A stretch of DNA of 20,000 nucleotides from positions 102,778 to 122,777 of the forward strand of contig NW_004754893.1 of NCBI RefSeq assembly GCF_000188695.1, written 5' to 3'. Shown piece after piece: positions 1-17,945 of the stretch (the first letter of the stretch is position 1; every line of letters begins with the position of its first letter). The notes under the pieces were generated by a model. It worked only from the letters and a program-made list of their open reading frames with translations. It made no database searches and was not told the DNA's origin. The translations under genes were made by a program, and so were the position numbers. This DNA is from Salpingoeca rosetta (lineage: Eukaryota > Opisthokonta > Choanoflagellata > Craspedida > Salpingoecidae).

Positions 1-189
1 TTCACAGGTGAAGCACCAGCAAGCAGAGCACAGCTTGTCGCCTGTTAGCTTATACATAACCAACTCGCTTCCATCTTGCCCCGAGCTCACATGGCCGCAT
101 GAGACGCACTCCAGCTCACCCTGCGACCGCACATCCTCACCATCATCATCAGAATCGTCACCACCAGCAAAGGCAGCACGCGCCAACAT
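1..189 (-). CDS. Partial hypothetical protein with acidic N-terminus and paired CxxC motifs (5' end only)
   Basis: Reading the minus strand from an ATG at 189, the frame stays open for all 63 codons to the window edge. The peptide starts MLARAAFAGG, has an acidic Asp/Glu run at about residues 11-18, then a CVSCGH motif near residues 29-34 and a CSACWCF motif near 54-60, spacing that could bind zinc. Upstream of the ATG (190-235) the minus strand reads as a plausible A/C-rich leader. A weak donor-like GTGAGC at about codon 25 could end the exon before the CxxC motifs. I do not recognise the family. The gene would be co-oriented with, and downstream of, the ALDH16 gene. Sixty-three open codons is only moderate evidence, since other frames here are open too because of repeats. 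Confidence 0.38.
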   Translation of the reverse strand, partial: MLARAAFAGGDDSDDDGEDVRSQGELECVSCGHVSSGQDGSELVMYKLTGDKLCSACWCFTCE

Positions 190-400
190 GGCTGGTTGGT
201 TGGTTGGTGTGCGCAGTGGCTGGTAGCTTCTTGCTTGGAAGCGTTGTGGGCAATCGAGAGTGGCGAATGCTGAGAATTTTCTCGAACCATTTCCACAAAA
301 AGTCGTGCCAGCAGGAAGGAGGGTGGTGGTGGAGGAGGAGGTGTGTTGCTGTGTGTGTGTGTGTGTGTGTTGTGTGGTGTGTGTGTGTGTGTGCGTGTCG

Positions 401-453
<53 letters not shown>

Positions 454-682
454 ATCCACTTGTCTTGTTCACATTGGCGGTTGTGGTGTACTACTGCTTT
501 GATTGGAGGGAAAGTGGGACCACGTCAGCACGTAGGAAACGGGTGCAGAGGGGACGCAGCAGTGTAAGTGCAGGCCCTTCTTGTTAGGTCAACGATGCAA
601 GGGGCAAAACAGGGAAAAAGGGAAGAGAAAGGGTGTCATCGTCGTCGTCCAGTTTGTTTGTGCGTTGCAATTTGTGCTTGCA
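190..682. other. Spacer between the ALDH16 stop and the left-edge gene, with (GT)n tract
   Basis: This is the gap between the ALDH16 stop and the possible start of the left-edge gene. It should hold the ALDH16 3' UTR, which runs leftward from 682. I see no canonical AATAAA on the minus strand near the stop. A broken (GT)n tract occupies about 341-452. The His/Thr- and Cys/Val-repeat reading frames here are products of that tract. I see no further gene. Confidence 0.6.
341..452. repeat. Interrupted (GT)n microsatellite
   Basis: A GT-rich tract of about 110 bp with a few interruptions (TTG, GGT, CGTCG). The longest pure run is the right half, ending just before TCATCC. It lies outside coding exons. 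Confidence 0.9.
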
Positions 683-9444
<8,762 letters not shown>

Positions 9445-10062
9445 CCTTGCGTGCGTGTGCGTGCGTGCTTGTGGGTTGATTGTTGAGGGGTTGGATATGC
9501 AGCGAGAAACAAGGTGCGGGAAGGAAGGAAGGAGGAAAAAGGCACAACAAACAACAACAAGCAAGCAACAAGCGAGCGAGCAGCAGGTGCACAACTTGGT
9601 GTCGTGTGCGCGCAACTGTGTGGTACGGGCCCATCCATGCGGGCGTCGAAAATTTACCCATATCTTCACGCGAGAAGGACATTTCCCGCACACGCACCAG
9701 ACGAGCAGACGTGGAGGGGGGCGTATTTTTTCCTTTGTCCGCACCAAACCAAAACAGCAGCAAAGATCTGCAACAACAAAATGTACCTACGGCTGTGAGG
9801 GTGGATGAGGATGTGACACACACGATGCCTATGGGCTGCTTGGAGTGCTGTGCTGTGCTGTGCTGTGCTGTGCTGTGCTGATGAGAGGATGCCTGGGGCC
9901 TTGTGTTTGATAGACTGCCGTAGAGAAGCATCGACTGAAGGACTGACCTTGAGCTCTTTGTTGGCCTGTGTCCTTGCTTCACTGCTCACTGCACGTTTTG
10001 TTTTTGTTTGTGATGTGACCGTCCTCCTTTCTCGTTCTTGCAGGGGTTTCGCTGAGTTGAAC
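9445..10062. promoter_or_regulatory. Divergent intergenic region (ALDH16 and Hip-like starts), putative bidirectional promoter
   Basis: Two start codons diverge from this stretch of about 620 bp, so both promoters must lie here unless leader exons reach further. Near the ALDH16 start the minus strand is CT-rich (around 9505-9540). Near the Hip-like start a good acceptor-like site (pyrimidine run then TTGCAG) ends at 10043, 19 nt before the ATG, which hints at an intron in the 5' leader or an upstream coding exon. No TATA box or other defined element was recognised. A (TGCTG)7 repeat lies at 9846-9880. Confidence 0.45.
9846..9880. repeat. (TGCTG)7 pentanucleotide repeat
   Basis: Seven exact tandem copies of a 5-bp unit in the divergent spacer. 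This is the only pentamer repeat of this kind in the window. Confidence 0.9.
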
Positions 10063-12167
10063 ATGACAGGCGTCATTGGCGCCGAAGGCACTCCCTCGGA
10101 CCTCACAAAGGCAAACGCATCGGTACGCTGCGCACACGGTAGATGTGGCGTGTTGTGTGAAGTGTTGTGACATGACGTGTGTGTGTGTGTGCACGAGTCA
10201 TGTGCTTATGTTGGGTTAACTTGCTTGCCTTGCCTTGCCTTGCTTTGTTTGTGTTGTGTTTATATTATTGTTTGTTTGGTTGTGCGTTTTGCAGCACGCA
10301 AATGAACCCTCATCACCCCTCCATCCCGCATCTTCACACCCCACCTTCACTGCAACACACACACACACGCACACTCCTTATGATTAGCCGTCTCCGAGCG
10401 AGAAGGAGGACGCCAAGGAGCTCGTTCCAAAGATCAAGACGGCGTTGAGGGAGAACAGGGCCACCGAAGCGCTGGAGCTTGCGAACAAGGCCGTAGGCCT
10501 GGACGGCAGCAGCCACAGGTGTGGCCTTGTCACACAAACGCCGTTGTTGCTGTACATCCGTCTGTCTGACATTGCCCATGACTCCGACACCACGTGTAGT
10601 GGAGTACTGCTACGTGCCGCTCGACAACACCACGCATCCCCCCCCCCTTTTTTTTCAGTTGGTGTCGAAACGTTTGTTTGTGTTTGTATCAGGGTATCTG
10701 CGGACATGTTCTCTCTCACGCTGTGTTGTTCACAGGCTCACACTGTGCACTGTTGTTCACTGACATGCTTGCTCTTCTCGCTGCACTTCCCAAACTGCAC
10801 TGGCACTACCGTGCTGCTGTTGTGCAGGATGCTTGCCATGCGCGGAATGGCCTTGACTGCGCTGAAGATGCCCACGGCCGCCATCGCCGACTGCGACGCC
10901 GCGCTCGAGCACAACAAGGAGAGCCTGTACGCCCTGCGCTGCCGTGGCAAGGCACACGCCATGCTGGCTCTTTGGTGAGAATGAGAGAGCGTGAGTGTGT
11001 GAGTGTGTGTGAACGTGTGTGAGTGAGTGGGTGTGTGAGTGTGTGTGTGTTTGTGGATCTTGGAGTGACTGCTGGTGTGTTGTCAGCGGAGTGTGGCGCA
11101 ACAGAGTGCTTCTTAAATTCCATGCATCGTTTGCGACGTTTTGGTGTGCCGCTGTTGAGGTTGTTGTTGATACATTGCTTCCGCATGGATGCACCGATTC
11201 ACCTGACTGTCTGCCTGGTGCTTGTCTGTTTGTGTTGTTTGGCGTTGGGGGGGGGGTGTCCAGGGAGAAGAGCCACAAGGACCTTGCTGCAGCTGACAAG
11301 ATCAATCCCGACGACAGTGAGGAAGGTATCGCACTCAGGAAGCAAGTCAAGGCGAACATGCAAAAGGTGATGTGACAGCGCAACACGCCCTTGCTGCAAG
11401 TTTGATCTTGCCGCTGAACAGAGCCATATGCTTCGGCTCGCAACCACCTCCACTGTGGGTGCTGTACAGTCTTGGTGCTGCCCGGTGCACGTTTCGCACC
11501 CTTTTTTTTTTTGTCGCAAACCCCTCACACTCAACGCAATCAACACAATCAACACAATCAACGCAATCAACGCAATCAATGCAATCAACACAATCAACGC
11601 AATCAATGCAATCAACGCATGCTTTTCCTCTGTTCTGCACAATGTGGCAGATGGAGACCATCATGGAGGATCCGGCCGTGAATGAGGTGCTCAACGACGA
11701 CCAAACGCTCGAGGCTTTGAAGGTGTGCTGGTTGTTTGGTTGTTTGTTTGGTTGTTTGGTTGGCGTGCGCGCCCTGTGCATGTGCTTGCATAGCATTTTC
11801 ACCTGCACGTAACTTTTACTGTATGCACACGTGTCTGAATGTGGGTGCAAGGGGGTGACAGACGTCTTCAAACTAATACACACAATACACACACAAACAC
11901 ACACACACACAATACGCACACACACACACAATACGCACACAAACACACACACACACAATACGCACACGCACACAATACACACACAACACGTTCCCCCAAC
12001 TGCACAGAACCCGGAGATCAAGGCTGCGTTTGAGGACTGCGTGGACCATCCAGAGAAGCTGGCCGAGTACAAGTCCAAGCCTGAGATTTGGCGCGTCATG
12101 GATCGAGGTGAGGACGACGGGGAAAAGGGGAAACAGGGTGGTGTTATCGTGCCTGCTGCACACGCTC

Positions 12168-12235
<68 letters not shown>

Positions 12236-12364
12236 AATGGTGTGCCATGCACTTTGTGACTGTGTCATGCCTTCACCTCTACCTCTCACGTGTTGATGTG
12301 CTTTGCTGTTTGTGTTCTGCTTCTTCCTTGTTTGATTGCAGTGCTGTCTCGCTTCAACCAGTGA
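10063..12364 (+). CDS. Hip/ST13-like TPR and STI1 (DP)-domain Hsp70 co-chaperone, short form (7 exons)
   Basis: Exons: 10063-10122, 10388-10518, 10828-10974, 11264-11366, 11651-11722, 12008-12107, 12342-12364. All junctions are GT-AG and all phases close, giving 211 residues. Residues about 27-130 form three TPR-like repeats; AAIADCDAALE and LRCRGKAHAMLALWEKSHKDLA match the Hip TPR block (AIRDCDRAIE, RGKAHRLLGHWEEAAHDLA). Residues 148-211 form an STI1/DP module (METIMEDPAV, NPEIKAAFEDCVDHPEKLAE, then YKSKPEIW). Hip binds the Hsp70 ATPase domain in the cytosol and slows ADP release; the same role is inferred here. Compared with animal Hip (about 370 residues), the N-terminal dimerisation domain, the charged helix and the GGMP repeats are missing from this model. 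The GVI near residue 4 resembles a Hip segment upstream of its TPRs, so a missed upstream exon is possible. Hop/Sti1 is a less likely alternative. Confidence 0.85.
11529..11620. repeat. 9-bp tandem repeat (CAATCAACR) in Hip-like intron 4
   Basis: About ten copies of a 9-bp unit with A/G and C/T variants, just upstream of the exon 5 acceptor region. Because the unit is 9 bp, all three frames stay open, which explains the Ile-Asn-rich reading frames here. Confidence 0.88.
11879..11985. repeat. CA-rich tract in Hip-like intron 5, acceptor side
   Basis: CA runs broken by ATACGC and ATACAC, followed by a short C-rich pyrimidine stretch and the CTGCACAG acceptor at 12007. Confidence 0.85.
12170..12234. 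repeat. (GT)n in Hip-like intron 6
   Basis: Pure GT run of 65 bp within the last intron (12108-12341), closer to the donor. Confidence 0.92.
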
Positions 12365-12412
12365 GATGCGGGCAACGTAAGCGTCCTGGCTCATTGCTCC
12401 CACGATTGCAGT

Positions 12413-12414
<2 letters not shown>

Positions 12415-12464
<50 letters not shown>
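12415..12464. repeat. (GT)n microsatellite downstream of the Hip-like stop
   Basis: Pure GT run of about 50 bp, beginning about 50 bp after the stop codon, probably within the 3' UTR. Confidence 0.92.
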
Positions 12465-12465
<1 letters not shown>

Positions 12466-13184
12466 GATCTGACACGACTTTGTTGTGTTTGTTTTGTTCC
12501 ACCACCTCCTGCTGAGTCAGCGATCTGACTGTGTACGCATTTTGTGCTGTCGCTGTGCAGTGGCTTGTTTGCTTGCTTGCATGCAAACGGAGCTTTCACT
12601 GATTGTTTGCCATCAGTCAACACATCGGTGCCTCGATGCCCATCTTTTCTCAATGTCTTCACATAAACTTCTCTGTCATTCGCCACTCCGCAACAAAGCC
12701 ACGCCAAGACAACAATGCCCCCCTCCCACACACGCGCTGTGCGATAACGGTCGCCTCTCCCCAGCAAAAGCTGCAGAAACGCGCCTCACCTGCAAGAATA
12801 TTCGCTTCCAGACCCACAAACTATCGCAACACCACTGCCGCTTGTTGTTTGGGTGTGATCGCATGCAATTTATTTTTTAATTTTTTTTTCTTGCTTGCAT
12901 TGGTGCTTGCAAGCATTCACTGACCAGCCCACCCAGCAAAACTCAAAACACAAAGCACAACGCACCAACGCACGCACGCCGCTGCTGCCGCCTGCCTTTT
13001 CCATTGATTGCCGCCCTCTGTTTGCGTAGCGTGGTGTTCCTTCTTCTTCTTCTCGCCTTCACTCACACGCCACACGCTCAAACTCACACACACACACACA
13101 CCCGGTTGGTTCGCCTTGGCGCATCGTTCGTTCGTGAGAGTGTTGGCTGCTGTGACGACTCGTGGTTACTGCTTCGTGCTCGCC

Positions 13185-13185
<1 letters not shown>

Positions 13186-13221
<36 letters not shown>

Positions 13222-13223
13222 GT
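13186..13223. repeat. (TGTATG)n hexanucleotide repeat
   Basis: About six tandem copies of a TGTATG unit; non-coding. Confidence 0.9.
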
Positions 13224-14663
13224 GTTGGGCGAGGGTGGGTCGCTTGCCTTTCTGTCGGTCTGTGTGTGCAGCCACACCTTCGCACACCAACCCACCATCT
13301 CCCTCTCCCTCCCGCATCCACCATTTTCTGATGCACGCATGCACGCACGGACACTGACTGCCACACACGCACACACACACGCACACGCACGCACACACTC
13401 ACTCACCTGGCCTGACTTGCTTGCGTTGCTTGCTTGACTGCCCTCCCATCACCACAACCGCCACCACCACTACCACCAGATACCCACCACCCTCAGTGGC
13501 TACAGCCACCCAGGCCTACCCTCCTCAACACAGGTAACGCGACCAGAGCGTGCGAGATCGATGCTCCTGCACTTCGTTTGGTTAGCTTGCTGGCTGGCTG
13601 GCTGGTTGGCTGGTTGAAAGTTGCCAGTTGTTGGACCTCCCGGCTGTCGATCCGTCAGTGATTCTCAACCAGCGAGCAAGCGAGCTGACGACCAAGAGCA
13701 GCAACCACAGCAACAGCCACAACAACGACAGCATTGTTCACTCCTTCACACAAACACACGCACACACGCACGCATCCACACACATCCACCAAACTTCACT
13801 ACCCCACCCAGATTGCTTTGTGCATTCACTCTCTGTCCCCTTCCACCCCACCCATCCATTGTTTGGTGGCGTGTGCCTCGCCCGTCGTCATTCGCTCTCT
13901 CTCTGCCTGGCCGTTGCTTGTTCTCGTCCCCCATATACCCACACACCCACACGCACTCTCCCTCCCTGCCTACCTCTCTTTCTCCCCCTCACTCCCTCTC
14001 CCCTCTTTCTCGACACCAACCCTCTTCCGTCTTGCGTGCACGCACGCCCTCATTTTCGCACCCGTCCCACACCCTGTTCCGCTACTTGGCTCACCTTTGA
14101 GAGTTAGTGCTTTGCCTTTCTTCCACCTTTCCACCCGTTTCGCGTGCGCTCTCGCTCACCACCTCCTTTCCAGCCACACCACACCACGCCACAGCACAGC
14201 CCACACAAACAAGCCGGCTTCAAAGCGCTCACACGCCACATTCATCCATTCATATCACGCACCCATCACCCATCACCATCATCCGCACGAGCACACACGC
14301 ACGCACGGATATACGTGAGTGCCATCAGCCACCAAGCAGCTCCAGCATCACCAGCCAAGCACCGCTCGTGTGCTGCCATCCCTTGTGTGTGCTTTCATCC
14401 ACGCACACACACACACACACACACGCATACACACACATTCCACACGCATACACACGCGCACACGTCCACACTTTCTTTGCCCAGCACCCTCTCGACAGCA
14501 CTTGTACTCATCCGAAACCCTTTCACTTCAACGCACCACCACAACAACGCTTGTACCGCGGTTGCCGTTGCGCGTCAACAGACGGATCTCTGTCCTTCCA
14601 ACCCTCCCCACTTGGTTTATCCCCTCCTTTGCTCTTGCTCTCCCTTTCGCCCTTCCATTGAGG

Positions 14664-14741
14664 ATGCGTGCAAGGCAATCATTGGCCCTTGCCGCCGCGC
14701 TGCTGGCGCTCAGCCAGCTCCTCGTCGCCCCTGTCAGCGCA
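14664..14741 (+). other. Signal peptide
   Basis: Residues 1-26: basic n-region (MRARQ), an Ala/Leu-rich hydrophobic core of about 15 residues, and an Ala-Pro-Val-Ser-Ala cleavage region before Gln27. Confidence 0.88.
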
Positions 14742-17484
14742 CAGATCATCAACGTCGACGGCGCACAGTGTGAGAACGGCGAGCTTGTCGGTGATGGCTC
14801 AAACTACCGCGGCGAGCTCTCCGTTACCGTCTCTGGAAAGACCTGCCAAGCATGGTCGTCCCAGTCACCACACAGACACACGCGTACCCCAGAGAAGTGA
14901 GTGGAGCTGCTTCCATGTGCATGCATGCATCATGCGTGTGTGTGCGGTTTCGTGGATGGTGTGTGTGTGTGGCTTCTCTCTTGGATGAATCCCCCCCCTT
15001 CTTCAAACACGTTGACGCAATGAGTTCACCTTAGCGGCCCGCTCCCCCGCCACCACGCGTTGCCAGCTTTCCTGATGCTGATTTGAGGGAGAACTTCTGC
15101 CGCAACCCTGACGGCGAATCGTCCCCTTACTGCTTCACCACAGACCCCTTTACCCTCTTCGAGCCCTGTGACGTGTGCGGTGAGTTTATCGTTGCAGCCC
15201 ACCACGTTTTGTCCAAACCCGTGCACACGACACACGACACACACGCACACACACACACACACATGCGCGCACACACTTTCTTACATGCACTGACACAAAA
15301 CCGCACGTACACAAACACACACATACTTCCCCTTGAATGCACGCCTTCCCCCTCTCTGGTTGGCGCTGTTCAATGTGCCAACCACATTCATCTGGCAATT
15401 GCTCACACGTGCTGCTGTGTCTCTTGCATGCATGCACCACCTGCCGCATGGTGTCGCTGGTTCTTCTTATGCCTGTGCAGCCGGCGCAACCGCCTCGACC
15501 ACGACAACAACAACGAGCACGACTACAACGACGACGACGACGACCACAACCACTACAACAACAACAACGACGACGACGACAACTACCACCACCACCACGA
15601 CCAACGGTGTCACGACAACCTTCCGTGATCAGTACACGCTCGCCGCTTCAGCCGATGCCACCCTGTACGAGGAAGGCGGCGCCAACGGTGCTGGTTCGTT
15701 CCTCATTGCAGGCACAGACGGCGAGGGCAACATGCGTCGCGCCGTCATCATGCTGGCGCTCAACTCCCTGCCGGACAACGTTCGCGTCACGTCGGCCCAG
15801 CTCATCTTCCACGTCGCGGACACCCCAGTGGGCGACACCGTCTTTGACCTCCACTCTCTCACCTCTGCCTGGACCGAGGGCCCCTCCAACCCCACCGATG
15901 TACGTCACAACAGAGAGGTGACGAGGTGAAGGGTGCTGATACTTGAAATACACGCACGCACGCACGCATTGGCACAGACACACTCCCACACATATGCGCG
16001 CTGCTGCTCGAGCCCCACGTACTAACCACACATTGTCCTTTCTATTTGTACGCCACTTCCCCTCATCATCTTTCCCCTTTTCTTAGCCTGAGACGAGCGG
16101 TGTTACACCCACGGACAACGATGCCACGTGGACAGACAGCTCCTTCCCCTCCACCACGTGGACAGCCGCTGGTGGCGATTTCTCCAGCCCGCCTGTTGCC
16201 TCCGCTACCGCCGGTACACATGATATGTGTGTGTGCGCGTTGTTACTGTTGCTGTTGTTGTTGTTGTTTGTTGTTGTTGGGCGAGTAACACTGAAATATC
16301 AACTCATACCACGTCTTTCCTTTCGTGATGAGTTTTCTCTTTCTATCACACTCAACACACACACACACACTCACTCACTCACCCGCTCACTCGTGCATGC
16401 CACCTGCACACGCCCGTCCCAACAGGTGGCGCGGACAGCTTTGTTGTGTTCTCTGGTGAGGACTTTGCCGCTGAGATCAACAACCTTCGCTTCCGCGGTG
16501 AAAACCTTGGCTTCCTGCTCAAAGCCAACGACGAGACTGTTCCCTCCATGAAGCGGTAAGCCGTGCGTGCAAGCCGTGCAAACTGGCGTCTCTTGTTGTC
16601 GTGTTGACGCTGTGACGTCGCATGTGTTGTTCGTCTTTCTGTTGCCGCGCGGAGTACACGGGCACATAGCGCGTGCGATGACACGACTTGCCATTTATCG
16701 CTCGCTGGATTGCCTACCTCTACCTGCTGTGAACAAGCTTTGGTTTGTCTGCCTCCCCACCCTTCCGCCCAAGTCTTTGTTCAGCGACTGCAACATGCAC
16801 TCACCTCATCACTTGTGTGCGCGCGCAACGTTTGCAGCTTTGAGTCCCGCGAGAACCCGAGCGTGCTCGGTGTGCGGCCCCGCCTTATTGTGGACGTTGA
16901 GCCTCTTGGTGAGACAACCACGACAACCACGACGACGACTACCACCACGACTACGACGACAACCACCACCACCACCACCACGACGACAAGCACCACCACT
17001 GCCGCGCCGCAGCTGGTCATTCCCCCCAACGGCAACGGCCCAGGTACGAACAAACGAGAGCACAGCGACCGAGCCATGGGTGCATTTGGATCTGTTGCGT
17101 CTGGCTGTGTCAGCATGGCCGCGTCTCTGCAGTGCTGGCGCTGTTGGCGCTGTCCTGTTTTCTTCACGTCGCACTTTTTTTGTCTTTTTTTTTTTGTCTC
17201 TGTCCATGTGTTGGTTGTCCATCTCCCGCTCACACAACACTTGGACAACGACCATCACCCAACAAAAACAAAAACGCGACCCCCGTATTTGACACGGTGC
17301 GCCTTTGGTTTATGCAGTGTACACGAGCCTGTTCATTGCTGGCGTCGATGGGCTGATCCGCGCAGCACCGTCTGATGTCATGATCAACAACGTTGCTGGC
17401 CTCATCTCCAGCGCCAACATTGTCATCTCCCCACGCCCCGATGGCTCGGATGAGGTGCGTGAAGTTGCATGTGTGTGTGTGTGT

Positions 17485-17515
<31 letters not shown>

Positions 17516-17914
17516 CTTGCGCATGTACACGCGTGCGTACGTGTGCTTGTACACATGCATTCTGCCAATGACATGGCGTACGACGAAGGTCACGCTTGCA
17601 AGCCATGGTTTGTCTTGACGCCCTCCCCCTTTCGTCCCTCACGCGAACGCAATCGCTCCCAACATCCCCCGCGCAGACGTTGTCCACGCTTTCCGAGCAG
17701 TCGCTGACTGTCACCTTCAACGACTTCACCGGCACGCTGCAGCTTGAAGGTCTGGCCACGCCAGCTGTCTACGAGCAGGCCATCTCCGACCTCCTCTACC
17801 GCAACGACGCCCTGCCCCCAACCACAGGCGTGCGCACGTGAGTAGTCATGCTTTCCACACAAACACACGCACACACACACACACACAGACACACACACAC
17901 ACACACACAGACAG

Positions 17915-17945
<31 letters not shown>

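Larger units (their letters stand above)
12365..14663. other. 2.3-kb spacer and leader region between the Hip-like and kringle/FAS1 genes; no supported gene
   Basis: The first part should hold the Hip-like 3' UTR. A (GT)n run is at 12415-12464 and a T-rich patch at about 12868-12891; no AATAAA is seen on the plus strand, only its complement (TTTATT near 12870). A (TGTATG)n repeat lies at 13186-13223. From about 13440 to 14660 the plus strand is strongly C/T-rich with CA runs (14401-14460), like a leader or promoter zone. A donor-like CAGGTAACG at 13531 and an acceptor-like pyrimidine run ending CCCAG at 14484 could delimit an intron in the 5' UTR, but that is speculative. Open frames here are low-complexity His/Thr/Pro/Ser strings with no recognisable domain. 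Confidence 0.55.

Noticed and set aside
10640..10660. Strong C/T run followed by TTTCAG, an ideal-looking acceptor inside Hip-like intron 2
   Set aside because: Using it would insert residues into the TPR1-TPR2 turn. Joining 10518 to 10828 gives exactly the Hip spacing and closes the Arg codon, so the site is treated as a decoy.
13621..14318. Overlapping 159-194 aa plus-strand frames in the spacer
   Set aside because: C/T- and CA-rich leader-like sequence with no domain, no convincing exon pattern, and equal openness in all three frames.
14319..14663. Upstream in-frame ATG that would extend the kringle protein by 115 residues
   Set aside because: The extension is His/Thr/Pro low-complexity from CA repeats and would bury the signal peptide. 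The ATG at 14664 starts a clean signal sequence.
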